Source of the DNA: PALSA-505 sp036495485
GTDB lineage: Bacteria > Actinomycetota > Actinomycetes > Streptosporangiales > Streptosporangiaceae
Length of the DNA: 49,041 nt
Direction of reading: 5' to 3'
NCBI GenBank assembly: GCA_036495485.1
Contig: DASXMU010000110.1
Coordinates: 1 to 49,041, forward strand
In this document: piece by piece, positions 9,156-16,869 of the stretch
Numbering within the stretch: position 1 is the stretch's first letter
How the letters are laid out: every line of letters starts with the position of its first letter
Made by a program: the position numbers and the translations under genes
Notes under the pieces: model-generated
The model's input: only the letters and a program-made list of their open reading frames with translations
Database searches by the model: none
Told to the model about the DNA's origin: nothing

Positions 9156-9874
9156 TGCCGGTCATCGTCTTGTGGGCGCACTCGCGCTCGGCTTCCACCG
9201 CGTTCGGCCGGATGATGATCGAACGGGGCGACGTGGCCGTGCTGCACGAACCCTTCCTCGCCCTGACCCAGGGCGAGGCGGTGACGCTGCCCGCGGCGGC
9301 TGGCGGCAGCCTCACCGCCGGATCCGGCCATGAGCTGGTGGACCGCCTGGCCGGCCTCGGCCAGGACCGCCCGGTCTTCGTCAAGGAGGTCCTCGACTAC
9401 CGGTATGACTACGTGTTCGCCCATCCAGGCGAGATCGCCTGGATGACACACACCTTCCTGGTCCGCCACCCGCGCCAGGCGATCAGCTCGCACTACGCGA
9501 TGAAGCCGACCGTGACCTGCCCGGAGATCGGTTATGAACGGCTGTGGGAGCTGTTCCAGCTGCTGTGGTCGGCCAGCGGACGGCAGCCCCTGGTGGTCCG
9601 CTCGGAGGATCTGCTGCGGGACCCGCCGGCCGTGGTCAGGGCCTACTGCGAGGCCGTCGGGCTGCCGTTCCGGCCGGACGCCCTGCACTGGGATCCCGCT
9701 GACCGGCCCGAGTGGCAGCGGCACCGGGCCTGGCACCTGGACGCGATCCGCAGCTCGGGCTTCACCAGTAACCAGAACGCGTACTCAGACACGGTGGAGA
9801 ACCACCCGGTGCTGAGGTCGTTCTTCGACTATCACTACCCCTTCTACCAGCGAATCGTCGAGCACGCGCGCTGA
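9155..9874 (+). CDS. Sulfotransferase-like protein
   Basis: The start is ATG 9155, sharing its A with the TGA of the preceding gene (TGATG, translational coupling); an in-frame GTG at 9122 would lie inside the aldo/keto reductase. The 239-residue protein opens with a P-loop-like PAPS 5'-phosphosulfate motif, HSRSASTAF (residues 9-17), and has the 3'-phosphate motif RHPRQAISS (about 104-112), with a late WxxxA segment typical of cytosolic sulfotransferase folds. The family transfers sulfonate from PAPS to an alcohol or amine. In this operon the acceptor could be the alcohol made by the A-T-R and aldo/keto reductase steps; that is inference. Sulfotransferases are among the genes I recall being reported beside natural-product encapsulins. 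It could also be a non-sulfating member of the P-loop family. Confidence 0.8.
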   Translation: MPVIVLWAHSRSASTAFGRMMIERGDVAVLHEPFLALTQGEAVTLPAAAGGSLTAGSGHELVDRLAGLGQDRPVFVKEVLDYRYDYVFAHPGEIAWMTHTFLVRHPRQAISSHYAMKPTVTCPEIGYERLWELFQLLWSASGRQPLVVRSEDLLRDPPAVVRAYCEAVGLPFRPDALHWDPADRPEWQRHRAWHLDAIRSSGFTSNQNAYSDTVENHPVLRSFFDYHYPFYQRIVEHAR

Positions 9875-9886
9875 TGAGGAGTGAGT

Positions 9887-10759
9887 ATGGCAACCGGTAC
9901 CTTCCCCGGTGTCCCGGCCACCGCTGCGCTGTCCCCTGGCGCCGCGTTCGCCACCGCGTTCGCCTCCCAGGGCGAGCACACGCAGGTGACCTATGACTAC
10001 ACCATCACCGACGCGCACAAGCCCGACCGGCCCAAGCCGCGGCTCACCGTGCGCGGCCTGCTGAAGCGGCGCCCGGCCGAGAGCGACACGGTCTCGTTCT
10101 GGTGTGAGCGCACGCTCAGCCCGGAAGAGGCCGCCGGGGTGGCCGGCTACAGCCTGCGCCGGGAGGCGGCGTTCCGGTCGGGGATGGCGCAGGCCGGCGT
10201 CTACCCGGTCCAGGCGTGGGTGCAGCTTCCCGGGGAGCTGACGACCGACCTGGATGGGCTGGCCGAGTACATCAACCACCGGCTGCTGGTCCGGATCGCC
10301 ACCGCGGAGAACCAGGCGCTGACGATCGGCCCGCACGGGCTGCTCAACCATCCGCAGATCGCGCGGCTGCCCTACGACGGCAGCTACACCGACGGGATAC
10401 TGGCGGCCCTGGACGAGATCGAGCAGGTCGGCTCCACCGCGCACGCGATGATCGTCAACCCCGCGGACTTCTACCGCACCCTGGTCGGCAGCGGCAGCCT
10501 GCTCGCCGACCTCGCCGCCAACGGCACGCTGATCAGCCGGACCCGCATGATCCCACCGGGGCAGGCGCTGGCCGGTGACTTCGCTGAGGCGGTCAGGCTG
10601 CTGGACGCGGGGCGGTCGGTGATCAGCGTCGCCGAGCCGCCGCCCGGTACCTTCGGCGCACCCGGCCTGGCGGTGTGCGGTGAGGTCTACGAGGGGCTTG
10701 CCGTCCACCTGCCGACCAACCTGTTCCTCGCCGTGCCCACGGGAACGGCCACCACCTAG
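9887..10759 (+). CDS. HK97-fold capsid-like protein, candidate natural-product encapsulin
   Basis: Start ATG 9887 is preceded by GAGGAG at 9876-9881; a GTG at 9881 overlaps that site and is rejected. The 290-residue protein carries the C-terminal signature of HK97-type major capsid proteins: a spine-helix region (DLDGLAEYINHRLLVRIATA) running into a GPHGLLNHP turn (residue ~147, cf. GdG..GLL), then an A-domain pattern ILAALDEIEQVGSTAHAMIVNPADF (~170-192, written here only as key words), GTLISRTRMIPPGQALAGDFAEA (~210-230; key words PPGQAL and GDF). Residues ~28-75 fit an E-loop. Its length matches mature HK97 gp5, with no prohead scaffold domain. No portal, protease, terminase or tail gene lies nearby; it sits between a sulfotransferase and an exporter. 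I infer a self-assembling protein shell (Family 3 / PF05065-like encapsulin) housing one or more cluster enzymes. The assignment rests on motif reading. Confidence 0.75.
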   Translation: MATGTFPGVPATAALSPGAAFATAFASQGEHTQVTYDYTITDAHKPDRPKPRLTVRGLLKRRPAESDTVSFWCERTLSPEEAAGVAGYSLRREAAFRSGMAQAGVYPVQAWVQLPGELTTDLDGLAEYINHRLLVRIATAENQALTIGPHGLLNHPQIARLPYDGSYTDGILAALDEIEQVGSTAHAMIVNPADFYRTLVGSGSLLADLAANGTLISRTRMIPPGQALAGDFAEAVRLLDAGRSVISVAEPPPGTFGAPGLAVCGEVYEGLAVHLPTNLFLAVPTGTATT

Positions 10760-10788
10760 CCGACACCCTCACGACCAGGGAGCCTGGG

Positions 10789-12021
10789 ATGCAGCCAGCC
10801 GGCCCGACGCTCCGCTTCTACCGCCCCTTCATGCCGATGTTCGGCGGCATCGGTTGCTGCCTGCTCGGGGTCGGCGCGTCCCTTGCCACCGTGCCGTTCT
10901 TCGTCCTGCACAAGCTGCACGGCGGCAACGTGGAGGTGGGGGTGGCCGTCGCGGCGCTCTCGGTCGCCGCCGTCATCAGCCGGCCCATCGCCGGGCGCGT
11001 GGCCGACCGGCACGGGTACAAGATCGTGATGCTCGCTGGCACGGTCATCTGCACCTGTGCTGGGCTCGCCTACTACGGCGCCAGCAACATCGGGCTCCTG
11101 GTCGCCGTCCGCATCCTGCACGGGGCGGGGGAGGGCACCGTGTACACGGGCGGAGCGGCCTGGCTGGTCAGCCTGTGCCCGGCCGAGCGGCGCGGCCGGG
11201 TTGTGGGCATGTACGGCATCTACATGTGGCTGGGCATCACCCTGGGCACCCTGGCCGGCACCGTCGCCATGCACCTGGCCGGCTTCCCGGCCGTCTGGGG
11301 ATTCTGCGCGGTGGCCGCGACCGTGGGCCTGCTGTCGGTGTCGGTGAAGAAGGCCCCGCCCCGGCAGGAGACCCAGCGGATCCGCAGCTCGATCCTGCCG
11401 GCCGCCGCGATCGTCCCCGGGATCGCGGTGTCGCTCGCCGCGCTCGGCTACGCGGCGCTGGCCGCCTTCGTCACGCTGCACATGCTGGCCCGCGGCGTGT
11501 CCAACGGGATCGCCGCCTTCGACGCGTTCGGCTTCACCTACATCGGCGTGCGGCTGTTCATCGGCAACGTCCCCGACCGGCTCGGGCCACGGCAGGTCGC
11601 GTTCTGGTCGTCGCTCGTCGAGGCGGTCGGCCTGGTGATCGTCGCGCTGGCGTCGAACCTGTTCACGGTGATCGCTGGCGGGCTCGTCATCGGGGCGGGC
11701 CTGTCGCTGCTGTTCCCCTCGCTCGCCCTCATCGTCATCAACCGCACTCCCGACTCGCAGCGGGGGGCAGCGCTCGGGGCGTTCACATCGTTCTGGGATG
11801 TCGGGATAGCGGTTGGCGCCCCAGCCGCCGGGGCGATCGCCAGCCTGACCAACTACACCGACATCTACTACGTGATGGCCGTCTGCGCGGTCGCGGCGGC
11901 GGTGCTCGCCTCGCCGCAGGCGCTGCGGGGCAGGGTCGCATTCGCCGAACCGGTAACGAAACCGGACAGTAAGGCGGAAACTCCCGTCGGCTCCGCCGAC
12001 CCCGGCGCACAAGGCTCGTGA
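10789..12021 (+). CDS. Major facilitator superfamily transporter
   Basis: A 410-residue polytopic membrane protein with about 12 predicted transmembrane helices. The MFS signature in the loop between helices 2 and 3 is RPIAGRVADRHGYK, and RPFMPMF begins helix 1. It closes the operon 29 bases after the capsid-like gene, with AGGGAG just upstream of ATG 10789. A hydrophilic C-terminal tail (about the last 30 residues) is probably cytoplasmic. The location suggests export of the cluster's product, or self-resistance, by proton antiport; import cannot be excluded. The family assignment is secure and the substrate unknown. Confidence 0.9.
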   Translation: MQPAGPTLRFYRPFMPMFGGIGCCLLGVGASLATVPFFVLHKLHGGNVEVGVAVAALSVAAVISRPIAGRVADRHGYKIVMLAGTVICTCAGLAYYGASNIGLLVAVRILHGAGEGTVYTGGAAWLVSLCPAERRGRVVGMYGIYMWLGITLGTLAGTVAMHLAGFPAVWGFCAVAATVGLLSVSVKKAPPRQETQRIRSSILPAAAIVPGIAVSLAALGYAALAAFVTLHMLARGVSNGIAAFDAFGFTYIGVRLFIGNVPDRLGPRQVAFWSSLVEAVGLVIVALASNLFTVIAGGLVIGAGLSLLFPSLALIVINRTPDSQRGAALGAFTSFWDVGIAVGAPAAGAIASLTNYTDIYYVMAVCAVAAAVLASPQALRGRVAFAEPVTKPDSKAETPVGSADPGAQGS

Positions 12022-12130
12022 AACCGGCTGGGATCCCGATTCCCCGCCTGAGCTTGCGGAGATGACCGTTTGGTGTGACGGACGCCGCCGAATGGGACAG
12101 ACTACGTTTTCTCGGACGGGTTTCTGTGTA

Positions 12131-12166
12131 CATATGGTACGAACCGTCGCAAGACCGTACCATGTG
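12131..12166. promoter_or_regulatory. Inverted repeat, candidate operator
   Basis: CATATGGTACG (12131-12141) and CGTACCATGTG (12156-12166) form an 11-base inverted repeat with one mismatch and a 14-base spacer. It lies 26 bases before the GTG start of the secreted-protein gene and 110 bases after the MFS stop. The spacing suits a dimeric repressor or activator site; no T-run follows, so it is a poor terminator. Confidence 0.5.
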
Positions 12167-12192
12167 GGAACTTAATCGAGCAGGGAGAAGCT

Positions 12193-13056
12193 GTGTACGG
12201 TTCTTCGCGAGCGCTCATGGCTATCAAAAAATTTCCCGTTATGGCGCTGGGTGCCCTTTGGCCTATCGCCTTGGTGGCCGGGCCTCCGGCAGGGTTGACT
12301 GGCATTCCAACGCTCCTCTATGACTATCAGTTTGCCGGTACCAGCGGTATAGTCATCAATTCGGCGCCCAGCGGTGTGACAGCGCCGCTGACGCTATCCG
12401 GCAGCTGGCAACCGGTGTCCAGTGGAGTGCAGTTCAGCGGCAATACGACAGGTGAGTGGTCGGTCGCGGATGGCAGGCCGACCAGTGGTTATACGCTCAA
12501 CGAGCCGCCAGCCGTCGCGGTCGGCGCCGGGTCCAAGTTCACCTATCAGGCACCTGCCGATGGCACATGCTTCGGCGACACGCCGAATATAGCCCAGGTT
12601 GGCCGTTACCATCTGCATGCCACCCAGGCTAAAATACAGCTTTCCGATTGCAGCATCAGCCGGACCAAAGTGAAGGCGGAATGCAGATTCGCCGGATCGC
12701 TCACCCCGCCCGGTGCCCCGCCGGTCGTCAGCACGCTGCCGCTGGTCAGCGGCGATACATATATCGTGACCTGCGTGAAGTCGCCAGATGAGCCGAACAA
12801 TACCACGAAGATTATGCTGTCGGTCAGAGATCTGGATGCAATCAGAGGCGAGAAGAAGGTGGTCGACACCTTTACGGTCACGGCCATAGGCTATATGCAG
12901 ACCACGCAATTCATCAGCGCCGGGAACAAATACCCGATACCCCCGCCCAACCACAACACCGACCAGTTCAACGGCGTCGTCGCCAGCGCCGCCTTCTGCG
13001 CCGGCACATCAACACAAGTCAGCGACTGCTTGTTGTCAAACCTCCCGCTGCACTAG
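12193..13056 (+). CDS. Putative exported protein of unknown function
   Basis: GTG 12193 follows GGGAGAAG closely; an internal ATG at 12217 would also leave a signal peptide. The 287-residue product begins with basic residues (MAIKKF) and a hydrophobic stretch (PVMALGALWPIALVAG), consistent with Sec export. The rest is Ser/Thr/Gly-rich with beta-strand character and six or so cysteines (in CFGD, DCSIS, ECRF, TCVK, FCAG, DCLL), which may pair outside the cell. An opening segment (YDYQFAGTSGIVINSA) resembles the start of laminin-G/concanavalin-like domains, but I would not assign one. The gene is noticeably richer in A/T than its neighbours (for example ATCAAAAAATTTCCC), hinting at a different origin. 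It is probably outside the encapsulin operon, as an inverted repeat lies between them. Confidence 0.65.
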   Translation: MYGSSRALMAIKKFPVMALGALWPIALVAGPPAGLTGIPTLLYDYQFAGTSGIVINSAPSGVTAPLTLSGSWQPVSSGVQFSGNTTGEWSVADGRPTSGYTLNEPPAVAVGAGSKFTYQAPADGTCFGDTPNIAQVGRYHLHATQAKIQLSDCSISRTKVKAECRFAGSLTPPGAPPVVSTLPLVSGDTYIVTCVKSPDEPNNTTKIMLSVRDLDAIRGEKKVVDTFTVTAIGYMQTTQFISAGNKYPIPPPNHNTDQFNGVVASAAFCAGTSTQVSDCLLSNLPLH

Positions 13057-13061
13057 TTACT

Positions 13062-13158
13062 GCAGGGGCTGGTGGGGGTGAATTGAAAGTTAATGCAGCA
13101 GTGGTTGGAGTGGGCTGAAAGGTAACGCCGGGGCTGATGGGATTTAATGAAAGGCGTG
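13062..13158. repeat. Imperfect triple tandem repeat, ~30-36 bases
   Basis: Three diverged copies run head to tail: 13062-13097, 13098-13129 and 13130-13158. Each follows the pattern GGGGCTGGTGGG, then a short A/T-rich word ending TGAAAG, then TTAATGC, GTAACGC or GCGTG. They fill the gap between the exported-protein gene and the convergent VOC gene, where a terminator or an eroded element might be expected. No coding potential is evident. Confidence 0.4.
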
Positions 13159-13161
13159 TGG

Positions 13162-13548
13162 TCAGTCCCAGCGGTGGGAGTTGGCGTCTGTCAGCTCACC
13201 AGAACGGTCGGGGAGGACGCAGAACAGGAGGCCGGCCGGGTCTCGCATGACCCACCAGTAGTGGATCAGCTTGACCCGCTCGGCCCCGAGACCCTCGAGG
13301 CGGGTTACCTCGGCTTCCAGGTCATCGGTGTGGATGTCGATGTGGACCCGGGGCAGGCCGTCGCCGAGGCGCTGCACGAGCAGCGCGAACTCCTGGCCGT
13401 GCAGCAAGCCCGATCCGTAATACTCGGGGAACCGAGGGTTCGGCGGCAGGGGCAGGCCGCTCGCGGCCTGCCAGAAGGCCAGTTCGGAGTCGAGGCTGGC
13501 GGCCGGGACGTCGATGACGATCTTGAAGAGCCTGCTGTGGTGGGTCAC
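13162..13548 (-). CDS. VOC (glyoxalase/bleomycin-resistance) family protein
   Basis: A 128-residue protein with two beta-alpha-beta-beta-beta halves typical of the vicinal-oxygen-chelate superfamily: FKIVIDVPAASLDSELAFW at the start and HIDIHTDDLEAEVTRLEGLGA with RDPAGLLFCVL in the second half. Candidate metal or ligand residues include the second-half histidine and the terminal aspartate/glutamate region, but I cannot assign a metal site. Members include glyoxalases, dioxygenases and antibiotic-binding proteins; many, like this one, have no known substrate. I favour GTG 13548; TTG 13557 is three codons upstream. It is divergent from the DinB gene, with a tandem interspersed repeat between them. 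Confidence 0.8.
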   Translation of the reverse strand: MTHHSRLFKIVIDVPAASLDSELAFWQAASGLPLPPNPRFPEYYGSGLLHGQEFALLVQRLGDGLPRVHIDIHTDDLEAEVTRLEGLGAERVKLIHYWWVMRDPAGLLFCVLPDRSGELTDANSHRWD

Positions 13549-13608
13549 GGTTGGCAAGCTACCCAGATCACCGGCGCCTCGACGAGAAAACTATGGGGCG
13601 CTGCAGCA

Positions 13609-13670
13609 CTTTTTGGCCGGAAACACGACCTGCGGCAAGCTTTTCTGGCCGGAAACCCGCCCTACGGCAA
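13609..13670. repeat. Tandem pair of the interspersed GGCCGGAAA repeat
   Basis: Two copies whose GGCCGG cores lie at 13615 and 13647 (32 bases apart). Copy one reads TTTTGGCCGGAAACACGACC followed by TGCGGC; copy two reads TTCTGGCCGGAAACCCGCCC followed by TACGGC. Related copies occur at 17412-17440 and 28656-28715. The pair fills the divergent promoter region between the VOC and DinB genes and ends 12 bases before the DinB ATG. Confidence 0.75.
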
Positions 13671-13682
13671 TACCGTGGGCGC

Positions 13683-14165
13683 ATGCCTCCGAAGAAAGAT
13701 CCAGCCTTCCCGCAGCCGGCCGAGGACGAGCGGGAGCTGCTGCTGCGGTGGCTCGGGTACCTGCGCGGCTCGGTGCTGCGCAACATCCAGGGGCTCAGCG
13801 ACGATCAGGCCAGGTGGACGCCGCCTGGGTCGCTGATCCCGCTGATCGGCGTCGTCAACCATCTCACCCGGGTGGAGTGGCGATGGATCGATGGCGCGAT
13901 GCGCGGCGAACAGACCAGCCGGAGCGAGGAAGAGTTCCGGCCCGGCGACGAGCTCACGGTGAGCATGGCCGTGGCCGCCTATGAGGAACGCGGGCGGGCC
14001 ACCGATGAGGCCGTCAGGGCAGTGGCCTCGCTCGGCGAGCAGTCCACCAAGGGCGACGGCACCGACCTGCGCTGGATACTGCTGCACCTGATCAACGAGA
14101 CGGCCCGGCACGCCGGGCACGCCGATGCGGTCAGGGAACTGCTCGACGGCACCACGGGGGAGTAG
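13683..14165 (+). CDS. DinB/DUF664 family protein
   Basis: The 160-residue product begins at ATG 13683 (MPPKKDP); the open frame upstream runs through the interspersed repeat and is not protein-like. It is a four-helix-bundle protein of the DinB/DUF664 (YfiT-like, mycothiol-dependent) group: LLLRWLGYLRGSVLRNIQGLSDDQ at the start, then VVNHLTRVEWRW and LHLINETARHAGHAD, whose histidines supply the family's three-His metal site. Members of this superfamily bind divalent metal and some use low-molecular-weight thiols such as mycothiol; most actinobacterial DUF664 proteins are uncharacterised. It is followed within a few bases by a membrane-protein gene and may be cotranscribed with it. Confidence 0.85.
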   Translation: MPPKKDPAFPQPAEDERELLLRWLGYLRGSVLRNIQGLSDDQARWTPPGSLIPLIGVVNHLTRVEWRWIDGAMRGEQTSRSEEEFRPGDELTVSMAVAAYEERGRATDEAVRAVASLGEQSTKGDGTDLRWILLHLINETARHAGHADAVRELLDGTTGE

Positions 14166-14172
14166 CTCGTTG

Positions 14173-15453
14173 GTGACGAGCGCGGTGACAGGCCCGGCTG
14201 CGATGGGTGCCGGAGTCAGCGGGTGGCTGCGGCGGAACTGGCACCTGACGGTGCTGGCCGGCTGGGCCGTCGTGTGGTTCGTGATCCTGGCCCATGACGG
14301 CGGCATTGCCTGGAAGTTCTTCGTGCAGGGCACGGACCTGCTGTTCAGCGGGCACGACGGCGCCTCGACGAAGCATGCCTACCTGCATATCTACGCGACC
14401 TATCCGCAGTTGCAGATCGGGCCGGTGGCCTACCTGGCGGCCGGGGTGCTGCGCCGGATCGGGCCGGATTTCGGGACGGTGGCGGCCGAGGTCGTGATGA
14501 CCGCCATGGGGTTGCTGGTGCTCATGATGATCCAGCGGATAGCGGTCACGGCCCGGCCGGAGCTCGGCACCGGCCCGGGGAAGCGCCGGCTGGTGCTGGT
14601 CATGCTCACCGCCGGGGCGCTGTTCGTGGTGGCCTGGGCCGAGCTGGCCGACGCGTACGGGCATCTCGACGATGCGATCGCGCTGACCTGCGCGGTCGCC
14701 GGGATGTGGGTCTGGGTCGCCGGGAAGGTCAGCGAGCCCGTCCGGATGGGGCTGACCGGCGTGGCCATCGGGCTGGCCGCCGCGGCCAAGCCGTGGGCGT
14801 TCGTCTTCCTGCCGGTAATCCTGCTGCCGCGCCGGGCCGCCCAGCCCCGGCCCACCGTCAGCGACGAGGTTCGCGTCCGGGTGATCGCGGCGTGCGGGGT
14901 CGTGGCCGTCACACTGGCCGTCTGGCTGCCGTTCTTCATCGCCACCCCGGCCACGGTGAACGCCATGCACTACCAGATCGCGAACCTGCCCGACTCAGCC
15001 CTCCGGGCGCTGGGCGTGAACTCGGCCATGACGCCGTCCTGGGACCGCAACGCGCAGGTGGTCCTCGGCTGCGTGCTCGGCATAGTGGCCATCGCGCGGC
15101 GGCGGTGGGCGGCGGTGATCCTGCTCGGCGCGGGCGCGCGGATCGCGCTGGACCCGGGGGTGCACGGCTACTACACGCCCGAGCTGATGGCCGGGGCGCT
15201 GCTGTGGGATCTCCTCGGGCCACGGCGGGCGGTGCCCGTGTGGAGCGTCCTGTGTTTCGCAGCGCTGAACGTCGCACCGCTGCTCACCAAGGATGCTGCT
15301 CTGCTCGGTGACATCCGGCTGGGGGTGATCGTCGCGTTCACCGCAGCCATTCTGCTCGGCCCGGACCGGTGGTACTGGCGGCCGGGCCAGGCCGGCGGCA
15401 ACGCGGCGGCCGGTCAGCATTGTGCACCGGGGCTCGCCGACCGCTTGGGGTGA
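14173..15453 (+). CDS. Polytopic membrane protein, GT-C glycosyltransferase-like
   Basis: A 426-residue protein with roughly 10 transmembrane helices separated by short basic loops. GGGGGAG at 14156-14162 serves either TTG 14170 or GTG 14173. The first extracytoplasmic loop (GTDLLFSGHDGASTKHAYLHIY...PQLQIGP, key words only) and the following helix layout resemble membrane mannosyl/arabinosyl-transferases of the GT87/GT-C type that use polyprenyl-phosphate sugars, but I cannot point to a definite catalytic aspartate pair. A role in cell-envelope glycan assembly is therefore tentative. It is convergent with the class III aminotransferase gene, 33 bases away. Confidence 0.65.
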   Translation: MTSAVTGPAAMGAGVSGWLRRNWHLTVLAGWAVVWFVILAHDGGIAWKFFVQGTDLLFSGHDGASTKHAYLHIYATYPQLQIGPVAYLAAGVLRRIGPDFGTVAAEVVMTAMGLLVLMMIQRIAVTARPELGTGPGKRRLVLVMLTAGALFVVAWAELADAYGHLDDAIALTCAVAGMWVWVAGKVSEPVRMGLTGVAIGLAAAAKPWAFVFLPVILLPRRAAQPRPTVSDEVRVRVIAACGVVAVTLAVWLPFFIATPATVNAMHYQIANLPDSALRALGVNSAMTPSWDRNAQVVLGCVLGIVAIARRRWAAVILLGAGARIALDPGVHGYYTPELMAGALLWDLLGPRRAVPVWSVLCFAALNVAPLLTKDAALLGDIRLGVIVAFTAAILLGPDRWYWRPGQAGGNAAAGQHCAPGLADRLG

Positions 15454-15486
15454 GACCGGTGGGCGTGACCAAGGCTGGCAGAGCGC

Positions 15487-16869
15487 CTAAAGCCTGGACC
15501 AGGCCTCGGTCAGGACCGAGCGCAGGATCTGCTCCATCTCGTCGAAGTGCTCCTGGGTGCAGATCAGCGGCGGGGAGAGCTGCAGCACCGGGTCGCCACG
15601 GTCGTCGGCGCGGCAGACCAGGCCGGCCTCGAACAGGGCGTGCGACAGGAAGCCGCGCAGCAGCCGCTCCGACTCCTCGTCGTCGAAGGTCTCCCTGGTG
15701 GTCTTGTCCTTGACCAGCTCGATGCCGTAGAAGTACCCGGCGCCGCGCACCTCGCCGACGATCGGCAGGTCGGTCAGCTTCTCCAGGGTGGCCCTGAAGC
15801 CGGCCTCGTTGGCCCGGACGTTGCCGAGCAGGTCTTCCTTCTCGAATACGTCCAGGTTGGCCAGCGCCACCGCGGTCGACACCGGATGCCCGGCGAAGGT
15901 GACCCCGTGGGCGAAGCTGGCCGCCCCGTGGCTGAACGGCTCCATCAGCCGGTCGCTGGTGATCATCCCGCCGAGCGGGGCGTAGCCGGAGGTGACGCCC
16001 TTGGCGAAGGTGATGACGTCCGGCTGGTAGCCGTACCGCTGCGAGCCGAAGTAGTAGCCGAGCCTGCCGAACGCGCAGATTACCTCGTCGGAGACCAGCA
16101 GCACGCCATGCTTGTCGCAGATCTCGCGGACCCGCTCGAAGTAACCGGGCGGCGGCGGGAAGCAGCCGCCGGAGTTCTGCACGGGCTCCAGGAACACGGC
16201 GGCCACCGAGTCCGCGCCCTCCCGCTCGATCGCGCGGTCGATCTCGTCGGCGGCCCACCGGCCGAAGGCGACCAGGTCGTCGGCCACGAAGCCGGGCGCA
16301 CGGTAGAAGTTGGTGTTCGGCACCCGGACGCCGCCCGGCGGCAGCGGCTCGAACGGCGCCTTGATCCCGGCCAGCCCGGTGATCGCCAGCGCGCCCATGG
16401 AGGTGCCGTGGTAGGCGATATCCCGGCTGATCACCTTGTACCTGCCGGGCTGGCCGGTCATCTTGAAGTACTGCTTGGCCAGCTTCCAGGCCGACTCCAC
16501 CGCCTCGGAACCGCTGGTGGTGAAGAACACCCGGTTCAGGTCGCCGGGGGCCAGCTCGGCCAGGCGGGTGGCCAGCTCGATGGCCCGCGGGTGCGCATAG
16601 GACCACAGCGGGAAGTAGGCCAGCTCGGACGCCTGCCGCGCGGCCGCCTCGGCGATCTCGGCGCGGCCATGCCCGACCTGATTGACGAACAGCCCGGCCA
16701 GGCCGTCCAGGTAACGCTTGCCGCGGGAGTCGTACACGTACGCGCCGGAACCGCGGACGATGACCGGCACCTCGGCATGCTCGTAGGACGACATCCGGGT
16801 GAAGTGCAGCCACAGGTTCCGCTTGGCCGCGTCCTGCTGGGCGTCCACCGTCCGATCTTCGCTGGTCAT
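15487..16869 (-). CDS. Class III aminotransferase (Lrp-linked)
   Basis: A 460-residue fold-type I PLP aminotransferase. I take ATG 16869 as the start because it overlaps the Lrp stop (ATGA) and has GGGGA just upstream. Landmarks are FFTTSGSEAVESAWKLA (phosphate-binding region), VFLEPVQNSGG, LVSDEVICAFGR (cofactor Asp) and the PLP lysine in ITFAKGVTSGYAPLGG. The family usually transfers omega-amino groups (putrescine, GABA, beta-alanine, taurine) to pyruvate or 2-oxoglutarate. Co-translation with an Lrp/AsnC regulator suggests control by an amino acid or amine that is also its substrate; which one cannot be told. Confidence 0.9.
   Translation of the reverse strand: MTSEDRTVDAQQDAAKRNLWLHFTRMSSYEHAEVPVIVRGSGAYVYDSRGKRYLDGLAGLFVNQVGHGRAEIAEAAARQASELAYFPLWSYAHPRAIELATRLAELAPGDLNRVFFTTSGSEAVESAWKLAKQYFKMTGQPGRYKVISRDIAYHGTSMGALAITGLAGIKAPFEPLPPGGVRVPNTNFYRAPGFVADDLVAFGRWAADEIDRAIEREGADSVAAVFLEPVQNSGGCFPPPPGYFERVREICDKHGVLLVSDEVICAFGRLGYYFGSQRYGYQPDVITFAKGVTSGYAPLGGMITSDRLMEPFSHGAASFAHGVTFAGHPVSTAVALANLDVFEKEDLLGNVRANEAGFRATLEKLTDLPIVGEVRGAGYFYGIELVKDKTTRETFDDEESERLLRGFLSHALFEAGLVCRADDRGDPVLQLSPPLICTQEHFDEMEQILRSVLTEAWSRL

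Noticed and set aside
9887..10759. Prophage remnant as the explanation for the capsid-like gene
   Set aside because: No terminase, portal, protease, tail, integrase or attachment site nearby, and the gene is embedded in a coupled metabolic operon in the same direction.
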